Below, piece after piece: positions 8,200 to 16,338 of a DNA stretch of 32,886 nt. The stretch spans positions 1 through 32,886 of the forward strand of contig JALOOG010000038.1 of NCBI GenBank assembly GCA_025454525.1. The letters are read 5' to 3'. A program made the translations under genes and the position numbers. The DNA is from Anaerolineae bacterium. GTDB taxonomy: Bacteria; Chloroflexota; Anaerolineae; Aggregatilineales; Phototrophicaceae. Numbering within the stretch: the first letter of the stretch is position 1; each line of letters starts with the position of its first letter. The notes under the pieces were generated by a model, which saw only the letters and a list, made by a program, of their open reading frames with translations, ran no database searches and was not told the origin of the DNA.

Positions 8200-9636
8200 A
8201 TGCGAAATTTAACGATGCGACTGGTGCTGGTGTTGTTGGTCTTATGTTCGGGGGTCTTGGCTCAAAGTGACCCGCCGATGCCGTCTCCCCTGATTCGCGG
8301 GTTGTCTTGGTCAGATCTACGCTTGTCCCCGGATGATTTACCCGTTTTCCCGATACCGTCCCCTCAATATGGACTTGAGCCGATCACTTGGGAGAATGCC
8401 GATCAAGTGCGTTTGTTAAAGGTGATCTCCGCCCGTCCGGGTTATGCTAATCGCTACGATGAGCCGATCATCAGTTCAGACAGCCGCTTTTTATATGTCA
8501 GCGAGGTAGCCCTTGACCCGAATCAACGGAAACCAATGTGGCATTTAACCCGCTTGCACACCCCGCGCACCTTTGGATCGGAACAAATCAGCGTCACCGG
8601 ACATGATCATGTGTTTGCTGGCATCACCGCTTACGGTGAGCGGATCAGCTTGATGAATGTGGAAACGGGCTTGATCACCGAAGGGACGACTCCTCGCTTA
8701 GACGGCGAACGGGTTAGCCTAGAGATCAACGCGGACACGATCTTAGCGATCGGTTGGCAACAGACCCACGTCTTGAATCGGGCCGATCTCGCGTTACGCT
8801 TTACCCTGCCTCATGCTATTGTCGCATTTTCACCCAACGGACGACAGATCATCGCACGCACCGCCAATGACCGCTTAACGGTCTATGATGCGTTCACGGG
8901 TGAGCCTTGCTTAGAATTGGTCATCCCCTTACCGAATCCCTATCAGCAGATCGCTGAATGGGCGATCGATCCGAACAATCAGATGATCGTCATCAGTGGC
9001 AATGGCCTCAGTCGGTGGGATCTGACTACCGGAGCAGCGTTACCTTTAGAAACCGATATGGGCGGTGTCAGTTCAATGCGCTTCAGTCCGGATGGCCGGT
9101 GGTTAGCCTTGATCAACGCCAATCGATTTAACCTCATCGATACGAGGGACGGTTCATTGTGGTTTTCGCTCTATTTTGAGGATGAGACTGATTATTTCAA
9201 CCAAAACCAGATCACCTTTAGCCCAAATGGCCGCCTGTTGTTGTTAAACAACCCGTTGCGCTTGCTCAATTTGCTTACGGGGGAAGTACAAGCGTTCGTT
9301 GGTTTGTACCGTAGCGCACGGGCGACTTTTTCGCCGGATAGCGCGACGATCGTCGCTTATGATCGCAACTTGGTGTTGATTTTCGGCGTTCCGAAAGGCA
9401 TTCGCCCCGCATGGCCCGGCGTAGACGCGCAAGTGATCCCGTCTAGTGTGAGCATCCGCCATTCGCCACGCCGATCCGCCTATGAAGTCGGTTTTGGGAT
9501 CGGCACGATTCGCATCATCGGGGCCTTTGACTCGTATTTTGTGCAAGTCTCTGATCCGGCGGGCTGGACATGGGCCGAATACCTTGATTTTGGCCCGGTC
9601 AAAGTGTCAGATCTACCGCGTGTGATGACCCCGTGA
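8200..9636 (+). CDS. Secreted WD40-like beta-propeller protein
   Basis: A 478-aa protein with an N-terminal signal peptide (MRLVLVLLVLCSGVLAQ, cleavage likely after LAQ), so exported. The body contains WD40/YVTN-like blades shown by recurrent FSPNGR/FSPDGRWLA motifs at about residues 210, 295, 345 and 385, each followed by a strand ending in a D-x-x-x-G turn. The C-terminal 80 residues (VSIRHSPRRSAYEVG through FVQVSDPAGWTWAEYL) look like an SH3-type cell-wall-binding module. The ATG at 8200 has GGAGC about seven bases upstream; the open frame from GTG 8182 adds nothing sensible. Likely an extracellular scaffold; the ligand is unknown. Confidence 0.78.
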   Translation: MRNLTMRLVLVLLVLCSGVLAQSDPPMPSPLIRGLSWSDLRLSPDDLPVFPIPSPQYGLEPITWENADQVRLLKVISARPGYANRYDEPIISSDSRFLYVSEVALDPNQRKPMWHLTRLHTPRTFGSEQISVTGHDHVFAGITAYGERISLMNVETGLITEGTTPRLDGERVSLEINADTILAIGWQQTHVLNRADLALRFTLPHAIVAFSPNGRQIIARTANDRLTVYDAFTGEPCLELVIPLPNPYQQIAEWAIDPNNQMIVISGNGLSRWDLTTGAALPLETDMGGVSSMRFSPDGRWLALINANRFNLIDTRDGSLWFSLYFEDETDYFNQNQITFSPNGRLLLLNNPLRLLNLLTGEVQAFVGLYRSARATFSPDSATIVAYDRNLVLIFGVPKGIRPAWPGVDAQVIPSSVSIRHSPRRSAYEVGFGIGTIRIIGAFDSYFVQVSDPAGWTWAEYLDFGPVKVSDLPRVMTP

Positions 9637-9653
9637 ACCTGATAAACACCAAT

Positions 9654-9682
9654 GGCGCGTAGTCTCATCATCGCTACGCGCC
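9654..9682 (+). terminator. Hairpin terminator after the WD40 gene
   Basis: GGCGCGTAG (9654-9662) and CTACGCGCC (9674-9682) form a perfect 9-bp GC-rich stem with an 11-nt loop, 17 bp after the stop codon. The right arm is also the start of the tandem repeat that follows. Confidence 0.55.
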
Positions 9683-9790
9683 GAGTGTGGATCCCTTATC
9701 ACTATCGCTACGCGCCGAGTGTGGATCCCTTATCACTACGCGCCGAGTGTGGATTCCTTATCGCTACGCGCCGAGTGGATCACTTATCGC
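9675..9790. repeat. Imperfect tandem repeat, four units of 26-34 bp
   Basis: Units start at 9675, 9709, 9737 and 9765 (34, 28, 28 and 26 bp). Each begins TACGCGCCGAGTG and ends with a CTTATC[AG]C-like tail. The last unit overlaps the 3' end of the permease gene on the other strand, giving its last few codons and stop. There are no distinct spacers, so this is not a CRISPR array. Confidence 0.85.
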
Positions 9791-10634
9791 TACGGCCGGT
9801 GAGATTAAACCCTTCAATGAAGTATTGTTGAAAACACAAATACACCAGCAACACCGGTAACATCACCACCAGACTCGCGGCCATGAGCCAATTCCACGCG
9901 GGTGATCCACCTGCGGCAAACTCAAATTGACGTAACCCTAACTGCAAAGTATACAGGTGTTCGCTTTGCAGATACAGCAGCGGCCCCATAAAGTCTTGCC
10001 ACACCCCTTGAAACGCAAAGATCGCCACGGTCGCTAACACCGGCCGACATAACGGCAAGATGATGCTCCACCAGATGCGTAACTCGGATGCGCCGTCGAT
10101 TTTTGCCGCTTCAGTCAGATCCGGAGAGATCCCACGCATAAATTGACGCAAGAGAAAGATGTAAAACGCATTACCCGTCCAGGCCGGCACGATCAACGGT
10201 AAAAACGTGTTGATCCATACGGGCGATCCTTGAAATCCGAACGCGGGCAACTTGGAGAACAAGATAAATTGAGGGATCAACGTCACCACACCCGGTAACA
10301 TCATCGTGGCCAGCACGATCCCGAACAAAAGATCCCGCCCCGGCCACCGCAAACGCGCAAACGAATACGCCACTAACGAGGATGATAACACCGTCCCGAT
10401 CACACTCATCAGCGTGATGATCACCGTGTTCAGCGTCCATTGGCCCCACATGCCAAAGCTAAAGGCGTATTGGTAATTTTCCCACGCGAATCGGCGCGGA
10501 ATCCAATTAAAGCCCATCAGATCGGTTGGCTCTTTTAGCGAGGTGCTGATCATCCACAGCAACGGGATCAAAAATAACAGTGAGATCCCCGCTAAGATCA
10601 GCCAAGCGCTGCCGCGTTTCATCGCGTCGATCAT
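9780..10634 (-). CDS. Sugar ABC transporter permease, MalG type
   Basis: A 284-aa inner-membrane permease with about six spans. The EAA loop that docks on the ATPase is at about residue 175 (LTEAAKIDGASELR), in the MalG/UgpE pattern of carbohydrate-uptake family CUT1. It starts in an ATGA overlap with the upstream permease, so the pair is translationally coupled. The final codons (GRSDK, stop) are encoded by the last unit of the tandem repeat at 9675-9790. No ATPase gene follows; CUT1 systems often share a common MsmK/MalK ATPase encoded elsewhere. Confidence 0.93.
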   Translation of the reverse strand: MIDAMKRGSAWLILAGISLLFLIPLLWMISTSLKEPTDLMGFNWIPRRFAWENYQYAFSFGMWGQWTLNTVIITLMSVIGTVLSSSLVAYSFARLRWPGRDLLFGIVLATMMLPGVVTLIPQFILFSKLPAFGFQGSPVWINTFLPLIVPAWTGNAFYIFLLRQFMRGISPDLTEAAKIDGASELRIWWSIILPLCRPVLATVAIFAFQGVWQDFMGPLLYLQSEHLYTLQLGLRQFEFAAGGSPAWNWLMAASLVVMLPVLLVYLCFQQYFIEGFNLTGRSDK

Positions 10635-11635
10635 GTCTGTTCCCTCTCGTTTTCATAATACACCCACCGTTTGGCTAAGCGCAGTTGGATCAAGGTGATC
10701 ACCAAGATGATCACGAATAAGATCCACGCTAAAGCGGAGGCATAGCCCATCTGAAAGCCGCCAACTCCCACTTTGCCAAAGGCACGGTTATACAGATACA
10801 ACACATAGAACAGCATCGATTGTCCCGGCCCCCCTAAGGCCACATTGCCGCCGGAACTGCCCGCGATGATGAACACACTCGCAAAAATCTGAAACGTGCC
10901 GATCAAGGTAGTCACGATCTGAAAGAAGATCGTCGGTGAGAGCAACGGCAAGGTGATGTAGCGGGTTTTAGCAAAGTCAGACGCGCCATCAATGGCGGCC
11001 GCCTCATACAATTCCTTAGGGATGCTCTTGAGTCCCGCCAGATACACCAAGACATTCCCGCCGATCCACCACATGCCCATCACCACTAACCCCGGCTTTG
11101 TCCAATGCGGATCGACAAACCACGCCGGCCCATCGATCCCCACTTGCCCTAATCCGGTGTTTAACAACCCGTTGGGCATCAAGATCCATTGCCATAAAAA
11201 CACCGTGGCCACACCGGAAAAGATGTTAGGCAAATAGATGATTGATCGAAACAGCTTGCTGCCGGGTAAACGCATATTCAACAAGAGCGCGATACTCAAC
11301 GCCACGATCATCACGATCGGCACTTTGAAACCGACCAACCAAAACGTATTTTCGATCGATTTCCAGAACATGCTATCGTTAAAGAAGATGTTCTCGTAAT
11401 TCTGCAACCCGACCCATTGCGGAGCGCGGATGATGTTATAACGGGTGAAGCTCACATAGAACGAATACACCATCGGCCCCGCGGTGAACAGGACAAAGCC
11501 GATTAACCACGGTAACACAAACAGCCAACCGAGGATCGTCTCCCGTTGACGTAAAGACAGCACGCGCAAGGACGAAGCGGCCTGGGCTTGAGGGCGAGTC
11601 TGACTCGCCACTTTCGGTTGTGTAAGGCCTTCCAC
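10631..11635 (-). CDS. Sugar ABC transporter permease, MalF type
   Basis: A 334-aa inner-membrane permease with six predicted spans and the EAA loop at about residue 211 (LYEAAAIDGASDFAKT). It is the MalF/UgpA-type partner of the next gene. The GTG at 11635 is preferred since TAGGAG lies eight bases upstream; a GTG at 11677 would extend the protein through a hairpin in the RNA and is less likely. The first 35 residues are polar and cytoplasmic. It follows the binding-protein gene by 52 bp. Confidence 0.92.
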   Translation of the reverse strand: MEGLTQPKVASQTRPQAQAASSLRVLSLRQRETILGWLFVLPWLIGFVLFTAGPMVYSFYVSFTRYNIIRAPQWVGLQNYENIFFNDSMFWKSIENTFWLVGFKVPIVMIVALSIALLLNMRLPGSKLFRSIIYLPNIFSGVATVFLWQWILMPNGLLNTGLGQVGIDGPAWFVDPHWTKPGLVVMGMWWIGGNVLVYLAGLKSIPKELYEAAAIDGASDFAKTRYITLPLLSPTIFFQIVTTLIGTFQIFASVFIIAGSSGGNVALGGPGQSMLFYVLYLYNRAFGKVGVGGFQMGYASALAWILFVIILVITLIQLRLAKRWVYYENEREQT

Positions 11636-11654
11636 AAAGTTTGCTCCTAGTTGC

Positions 11655-11674
11655 GAGGGGCCTACCGACCCCTC
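11655..11674 (-). promoter_or_regulatory. Intercistronic hairpin between binding-protein and permease genes
   Basis: GAGGGG and CCCCTC pair in a 6-bp stem with an 8-nt loop, just after the binding-protein stop and before the permease ribosome site. In sugar ABC operons hairpins at this place commonly protect the binding-protein mRNA and lower permease expression; that role is inferred here. Confidence 0.5.
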
Positions 11675-11687
11675 CACGGACGACAGA

Positions 11688-13043
11688 TTACGGGTTTTGT
11701 GCGCTGATCTCCTCTACCGCTTGTTGAGCTTCTTCAGCGGCCTGTTGCGGGCGGATCTCACCCGTCCAGATGCGCTCATACCGTTGATCCAATTGTTCGC
11801 GCCAATTAGGATATGGCGTAAAAAATGGCGTGGTGGAACTGGTTTCCATCGCTTGCACCAAGAACGCCCACTTGGGATCGGCCATCAACACCGGGTCGTT
11901 GGCCGCGCTAATGTCACTCGGCATCGAATAGGTATCGCGCGCCCAAGACACTTGTGCCACCGGACTCGTCGCACATTTGATAAATTCCCACGCCGCATCC
12001 GCTTGATCTGCACCCGTTGGGATCGAAAGTGTAAACCCACCACTCACCGAAGACGGGGCGACGTTATAGGGTAACAGCGCGATCCCCCAATCGATCTCCG
12101 CTTGTGAACCATCGTCTAAGGTGATGCGAGGACGGTAAAAATTGAGAATGGAGCTATAACCGCCGATGTCCGCGATCATGGCGACGCGGCCAGTCATAAA
12201 TTCATCGTTGGGCGCGGCCGCAAAATTAGCCCGAAATTCTTGGATCGCGCTCCAACCGCCATAACGCCCGATCCATTGATTCACCCAGTCCAGCGTCCCG
12301 ATAAATGCTTCCGTGTTGATCTGAGGACGACCGTCTTCACCGATCCATGTTTGTCCGTTGGTTTGCGCCCAAACATCCGGCCCCAACTTGATCAACGGGA
12401 AAAAGCCAATCCGCTCAATCGTGCCGTCCGCGTTAATCCGATCCAATTGATCCGCATATTGCCAGACTTCCTCCCAAGTTTCGGGCGGACGTTCGGGATC
12501 GAGGCCGGCTTGAGCAAACAGCGTCTTGTTATAGAACAGCACCCGCACATCGGTTTCAAACGGGATGCCATAACTTGCCCCGTCATAAAGCGTTTGATCC
12601 CAAGTGAACTCCCAGAACCGAGCCGGATCGATCCCATCGCGATCAATATATGGTTGTAAGTTGGTCTGAATACCTTCAGCGGCGATCCGGGCCAATTGGG
12701 GACGATCCTCCACGATCACATCGGGCATCCCTGCCCCCGCGGCGACAGCGGCGACATTGGCTGTCCAAATATCACCGAATGGCTTAAAGACTTCCGTAAC
12801 CACCACTTGCGGCAAGGCCTGTTGACACATCGCCACAATGCGGCGGATCGCCGTGCGACGCACGGGCGATGACCAAAAGTGCCAAAATTCCACATCACCC
12901 GAAATTTCGGGGTTTAACGGAACCCCCATATCCGGCGGCGTTTGTGCGCTACTGGTGTTAAAACTCCCAGTCAATAGGAGTAAGCTTCCAAGTACGAAAC
13001 AAAAAATGTAATACTTTGGATCTGAAAAGATACGATGGCGCAT
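11688..13043 (-). CDS. Extracellular sugar-binding protein (SBP family 1)
   Basis: A 451-aa substrate-binding component of the CUT1-type transporter. A signal peptide spans about residues 1-34 with cleavage likely after SSAQ. The mature part has the family-1 pattern: VEFWHFWSSP at the start, GMPDVIV, YGIPFETDVRVLFYNKTLFAQAGLDP, and GGFTLSIPTGADQADAAWEFIKC. The ATG is preceded by GAGGAG. Unlike most binding proteins of cells without an outer membrane, no lipobox cysteine is present at the cleavage site. First gene of the operon, downstream of a promoter with a LacI-type palindrome. The sugar is not identifiable from sequence. Confidence 0.92.
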   Translation of the reverse strand: MRHRIFSDPKYYIFCFVLGSLLLLTGSFNTSSAQTPPDMGVPLNPEISGDVEFWHFWSSPVRRTAIRRIVAMCQQALPQVVVTEVFKPFGDIWTANVAAVAAGAGMPDVIVEDRPQLARIAAEGIQTNLQPYIDRDGIDPARFWEFTWDQTLYDGASYGIPFETDVRVLFYNKTLFAQAGLDPERPPETWEEVWQYADQLDRINADGTIERIGFFPLIKLGPDVWAQTNGQTWIGEDGRPQINTEAFIGTLDWVNQWIGRYGGWSAIQEFRANFAAAPNDEFMTGRVAMIADIGGYSSILNFYRPRITLDDGSQAEIDWGIALLPYNVAPSSVSGGFTLSIPTGADQADAAWEFIKCATSPVAQVSWARDTYSMPSDISAANDPVLMADPKWAFLVQAMETSSTTPFFTPYPNWREQLDQRYERIWTGEIRPQQAAEEAQQAVEEISAQNP

Positions 13044-13135
13044 AGCGTCTCCTCAAAGTTAGTCAAGTTGGGACAATCGGATGTTGTCTTGGCGAATTGG
13101 GGTGGGGTGAGGCTACTTTATTCGCTGTAAGGTTT

Positions 13136-13164
13136 ATTTTAACGTTAAAAAATTAAAAACTCAA
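13136..13164 (-). promoter_or_regulatory. Sigma-70 type promoter of the sugar transporter operon
   Basis: Reading the minus strand, TTGAGT (13159-13164) is followed after exactly 17 bp by TAAAAT (13136-13141). Transcription would start about 85 bp before the binding-protein ATG. Confidence 0.6.
13137..13150. promoter_or_regulatory. LacI-family-like operator palindrome
   Basis: The 14-bp perfect palindrome TTTTAACGTTAAAA has the central CG typical of LacI/GalR-family sites. It covers the -10 box and part of the spacer of the promoter, where a bound repressor would block RNA polymerase. No LacI gene lies in the window. Confidence 0.55.
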
Positions 13165-13259
13165 TTTCGTTAGGCGTTTCTACATAAACATTCATCTACT
13201 CTCACTCTAGAACACCTAAAATAAAATGGGTTATAACAGCTGTAATCACAGGATGACGG

Positions 13260-14765
13260 ATGATCGATCTACGGGTGAAAGCGCAATTAGATCAGGCAGA
13301 CACAGAACTGGCCTTAAAAAATATCATCCGCGAAAACCTCGCTTTTCAGGCCATGGCCACCTTTACCGGGGGCGTGTTTATCGTCGCTTTTGCGAGTGAG
13401 TTAGGCGCGACCAACTTTTTTATCGGCTTGATCGCGGCGATCGGCCCTTTTGCCCAATTGTTGCAAATTCCGGCGATCTTTTTGGTGGATCGCTTGCAGA
13501 ATCGCCGTTTGATCTGTGTCGTGGCCACGATCATCGCCCGTTTGATGTGGCCGTTGATCGCGCTATTGCCCTTTGTCTTGATCGGGCCGGCCGCGTTGCC
13601 GTTTTTGTTAGTAGGCTTAGGTTTACATTCCGGTTTCGCGGCGATCTCAAATTGCAGTTGGGGATCATGGATGCGTGATGTGATCCCACAAGATCGCATG
13701 GGCGCGTTCTTTGCACGCCGGATGCTGTTATCCGCGATCGTGGGCATGATCCTGAACGTATTGGCCGGGGCCTATATTGATAGCTGGGAGCGGGTATTTC
13801 CGTCCGCGCCATTGATCGGTTATTCGTTGATGTTTACCGTGGGTGGGATCATCGGGATCTTGGGGGTATGTCTGTTTACCGCCCGTATCCCAGAGCCGCG
13901 CCTCACCCCGTCACAAGGCAAGGTGTTTAGCCTGTTAGCGCAACCCTTCCGAGACACCAACTTTCGCAACTTGATGATCTTTGAAGGCACATGGAATTTT
14001 GCGATGAACCTTGCCGGCCCATTTTTCACGGTGTATATGTTGCAATGGCTCAACTTTGACCTAACCTCGATCGTCTTGTTAGCCACTTTAAGCCAGATCA
14101 CCAACATCTTGTTTATCCGCACTTGGGGTCGCTTGGTCGATCAATACAGCAATAAGGCCGTGTTGAGCTTTTGCGCGGGCATCATGATCGCCTGTGTGTT
14201 TTTGTGGACATTTGCGACCTTACCAGAGCGTTACTTGTTAACTGTGCCGATCTTGGTGTTGATCCATGTGGCCAGCGGGATCGCTAGTGCGGGGGTGGGT
14301 TTAGCGTCTGGCAATATGGGTTTAAAACTCGCCCCGCGTGGCCAAGCGACCGCCTTTTTAGCCGCCCGCAGCTTGATCAATTCATTAGCGGCCACGGTTG
14401 CACCGATCCTCGGTGGCCATTTTGCGGATCTGTTTAAAGACGCGGAACTCGCTTTGACGCTCACTTGGACGAGTCCGGGCCAAAGTTTCGCCTTACAGAC
14501 CTTAGATTTTCAACACTGGGATTTTTTCTTCTTCTTGGCCTTTTTGATCGGCATGTATGCCCTCTTCCGCTTGACCTTAGTGCAAGAATCCGGCGATGTG
14601 ACCAATCGAGTCGTGGTCATGGAACTGATGACCGAGATGAAACGCGGGATGCGAAATTTCTCCACGATCAAGGGGTTGTATCAGATCATCTATTTCCCGT
14701 TTTCGCTCTTGCGTGATACCACCCGCGAAGATGAGAACAAACAACCTGAAATCCAACCGCCTTGA
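13260..14765 (+). CDS. MFS transporter
   Basis: A 501-aa integral membrane protein with about 12 hydrophobic segments and a central cytoplasmic loop near residues 215-235, as in the major facilitator superfamily. A typical segment between the second and third spans is VDRLQNRRLICVVATIIARL. The loop after the fourth span has SWMRDVIPQDRMGAFFARRM. The C-terminal tail of about 40 residues is charged. ATG 13260 has AGGA about seven bases upstream. It diverges from the sugar transporter promoter and ends 6 bp before the convergent PD40 gene. The substrate is unknown; a role in sugar or drug efflux would be a guess. Confidence 0.85.
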   Translation: MIDLRVKAQLDQADTELALKNIIRENLAFQAMATFTGGVFIVAFASELGATNFFIGLIAAIGPFAQLLQIPAIFLVDRLQNRRLICVVATIIARLMWPLIALLPFVLIGPAALPFLLVGLGLHSGFAAISNCSWGSWMRDVIPQDRMGAFFARRMLLSAIVGMILNVLAGAYIDSWERVFPSAPLIGYSLMFTVGGIIGILGVCLFTARIPEPRLTPSQGKVFSLLAQPFRDTNFRNLMIFEGTWNFAMNLAGPFFTVYMLQWLNFDLTSIVLLATLSQITNILFIRTWGRLVDQYSNKAVLSFCAGIMIACVFLWTFATLPERYLLTVPILVLIHVASGIASAGVGLASGNMGLKLAPRGQATAFLAARSLINSLAATVAPILGGHFADLFKDAELALTLTWTSPGQSFALQTLDFQHWDFFFFLAFLIGMYALFRLTLVQESGDVTNRVVVMELMTEMKRGMRNFSTIKGLYQIIYFPFSLLRDTTREDENKQPEIQPP

Positions 14766-14771
14766 TCACGT

Positions 14772-15773
14772 TTAGCGCCGCCAAGTGGCAAATTGATCGG
14801 CCGCGTCATTATTGGTCAAGCGGCGCAATTCCCCGCTTGCGATCGTCAACAAGTAGATCTCCCAATTGCCATCGCGATTCGTGCTAAACGCGATCTCTGT
14901 GCCGTTTGGTGACCAATCGTTCATGATGTTGTCACCCTCGCTTTCGACCAACAAACGCGCATCCGTCCCATTGGCATTCATCACCCACAGGTCATAACCG
15001 CTGCCATTGCGATTCGATGAAAATGCGATCTGTGTGCTGTCTGGCGACCATACCGGATGCCGATCCGAGTCTGCATCATCGGTTAAACGCCGCACATTTT
15101 CACCATTAGTATCGATCAGGTAAATCTCCTCGTTACCATCCCGTTTCGATGTAAACACGAGTCGATCTCCGTTGGGCGACCATGACGGATACGCATCATC
15201 CGACGGATGAAACGTCAAACGTTGGATCGACTCGGTGTCCAAGGTGATCACGTACAGATCCCAACTCGCATCCTGATATTGGGTATAGGCGATCTGTGTG
15301 CCATCCGGTGACCAAGCGGGCGCAAGCATTGATCCGGTTTGTTCATATTCACGCATCCCGTCCGCGCCGATCACGCCTAAGCGCCGATTGATCGTTTGAA
15401 ACGCCAATTGTCGCCCGTCCGGAGACCATGACGAATGCGCGGTATCGATCAACGTGAGATCGTTTAACCCGACAGTCTGTTCCCCATACGCATCGATCAG
15501 ATGAATTTGCCAAGCGTTTTGCCGATTGGTGCTAAACGCCAACACCCCGCGATCGCTCTGCACATCTGGCAACCGGACAACCGGAGGCGTGGGTAGGGGT
15601 GTCCTGATGACCGCCCTAGGAACGTTCTCAGGGACAGCGAACAGGAAGATCAACATCCCCAAACCGAATAAAAAAAAGAGGGAAACACTCGCACCGATCG
15701 AAAACCACAAGAGAGAACGGTCTGATGGCCTTCCACGCTTCGGTTTTTCTTCAGGATAAAACGGATCATTCAT
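14772..15773 (-). CDS. Membrane-anchored TolB/PD40-like beta-propeller protein
   Basis: A 333-aa protein with a short basic N-terminus, one membrane span at about residues 23-47 and an outer six-bladed propeller. Five or six PD40 blades are visible by the repeated WSPDG/WSPNG motif (HSSWSPDGRQLAF, PAWSPDGTQIAY, PSWSPNGDRLVF, PVWSPDSTQIAF, NDWSPNGTEIAF) with about 41-residue spacing, each followed by a W/Y-x-I/L-Y/W-strand. GAGGTG precedes ATG 15773; a GTG two codons earlier is the alternative. Propellers of this kind bind proteins or glycans; it lacks the Tol-Pal context of true TolB. Confidence 0.85.
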   Translation of the reverse strand: MNDPFYPEEKPKRGRPSDRSLLWFSIGASVSLFFLFGLGMLIFLFAVPENVPRAVIRTPLPTPPVVRLPDVQSDRGVLAFSTNRQNAWQIHLIDAYGEQTVGLNDLTLIDTAHSSWSPDGRQLAFQTINRRLGVIGADGMREYEQTGSMLAPAWSPDGTQIAYTQYQDASWDLYVITLDTESIQRLTFHPSDDAYPSWSPNGDRLVFTSKRDGNEEIYLIDTNGENVRRLTDDADSDRHPVWSPDSTQIAFSSNRNGSGYDLWVMNANGTDARLLVESEGDNIMNDWSPNGTEIAFSTNRDGNWEIYLLTIASGELRRLTNNDAADQFATWRR

Positions 15774-15887
15774 AATCACCTCATCGTAAACTTAAGGCTT
15801 GATTTTTTCGGTGTGTATTTTCATAGATAGATAAATAACCTCAGGAAAATACCCCCACTAATGGAGCCGGATCACTTCATCCTACGC

Positions 15888-15934
15888 GGGCCAGTTCCCT
15901 CCCCATGCATGGGCAGGGCTAGGGTGGGGTTGGA
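15888..15934. repeat. Dispersed hairpin repeat, copy 2
   Basis: A 47-bp element matching 1100-1149 at both ends (GGGCCAGTTCCCTC and GGGCTAGGGTGGGGTTGGA). The hairpin differs in sequence from copy 1: CCCT pairs with AGGG and an inner CCCATGCATGGG palindrome pairs with itself across one C-C mismatch. Confidence 0.7.
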
Positions 15935-16026
15935 TTGCACACAAAAAACTTTTCTTTACCTACCTAGATTGTAGCTAAAAATGCCGATTCTGCCCGTTGA
16001 AGCTTGTGACAAACTAGGGTTAAAAC

Positions 16027-16044
16027 TCGTAACATTTGTTACGA
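16027..16044. promoter_or_regulatory. Operator-like inverted repeat upstream of the cation ATPase
   Basis: TCGTAAC-ATTT-GTTACGA has perfect 7-bp arms around a 4-bp spacer, at about the -35 position relative to the -10 box at 16064. It is a candidate site for a dimeric regulator, perhaps a metal or stress sensor; the regulator is not in the window. Confidence 0.5.
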
Positions 16045-16060
16045 CTTTTTCGCTCATCTG

Positions 16061-16069
16061 TGCTATGAT
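16061..16069 (+). promoter_or_regulatory. Extended -10 promoter of the ATPase leader
   Basis: TGC-TATGAT, 39 bp upstream of the short leader ORF and about 270 bp upstream of the ATPase start. The -35 region is occupied by the inverted repeat at 16027-16044. Confidence 0.45.
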
Positions 16070-16108
16070 CGATCCAACACGACCAGAATCATCCTAAAGG
16101 AGGATCAG

Positions 16109-16189
16109 ATGAACACGCAGTTTTACCTTGTTTTTGGGGCGGGGTGTTTGCTTTTTGATGTTGAAAGCGCAATCTTACGATCTCCCTAA
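16109..16189 (+). CDS. Possible 26-aa leader peptide upstream of the P-type ATPase
   Basis: A short ORF with an ideal Shine-Dalgarno (AAAGGAGG, six bases before ATG) and sequence beginning MNTQFYLVFGAGCLLFDVES. It ends 149 bp before the ATPase start, and no other gene lies between. The hydrophobic first half could be a small membrane peptide. It may be a regulatory upstream ORF whose translation affects the downstream gene, or the stub of a decayed gene. No homologue is recognised. Confidence 0.4.
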   Translation: MNTQFYLVFGAGCLLFDVESAILRSP

Positions 16190-16338
16190 CCACGTTGCCG
16201 CGGTCGCCGAATCTTTTTTTGGGCTTTGCCGCTACCGCAGTCGCCGCAGGAGCAGACTTCAGCGCCTTGTTAGTTTTCAAGCGTTGGCCTTGTGTTACAA
16301 TGATGTTTACATTTAAGCCTGTTAGCAAGGAAAGCCTC

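Larger units (their letters stand above)
15774..16108. other. 335-bp intergenic region upstream of the P-type ATPase leader
   Basis: No gene is seen. It holds an AT-rich stretch next to the PD40 start, the second copy of the hairpin repeat (15888-15934), an operator-like inverted repeat (16027-16044) and an extended -10 box (16061-16069). Confidence 0.6.

Noticed and set aside
9675-9790. Repeat array resembling a CRISPR
   Set aside because: Units directly abut, differ in length, have no unique spacers and no cas genes are nearby.
16195-16338. Longer N-terminus of the P-type ATPase starting at a TTG
   Set aside because: The extra 48 residues are unlike the family and lack a ribosome site; ATG 16339 has a good one.
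16190-16338. yybP-ykoY (manganese) riboswitch before the ATPase
   Set aside because: I looked for the conserved loop motifs and could not find them or a convincing multi-stem fold.
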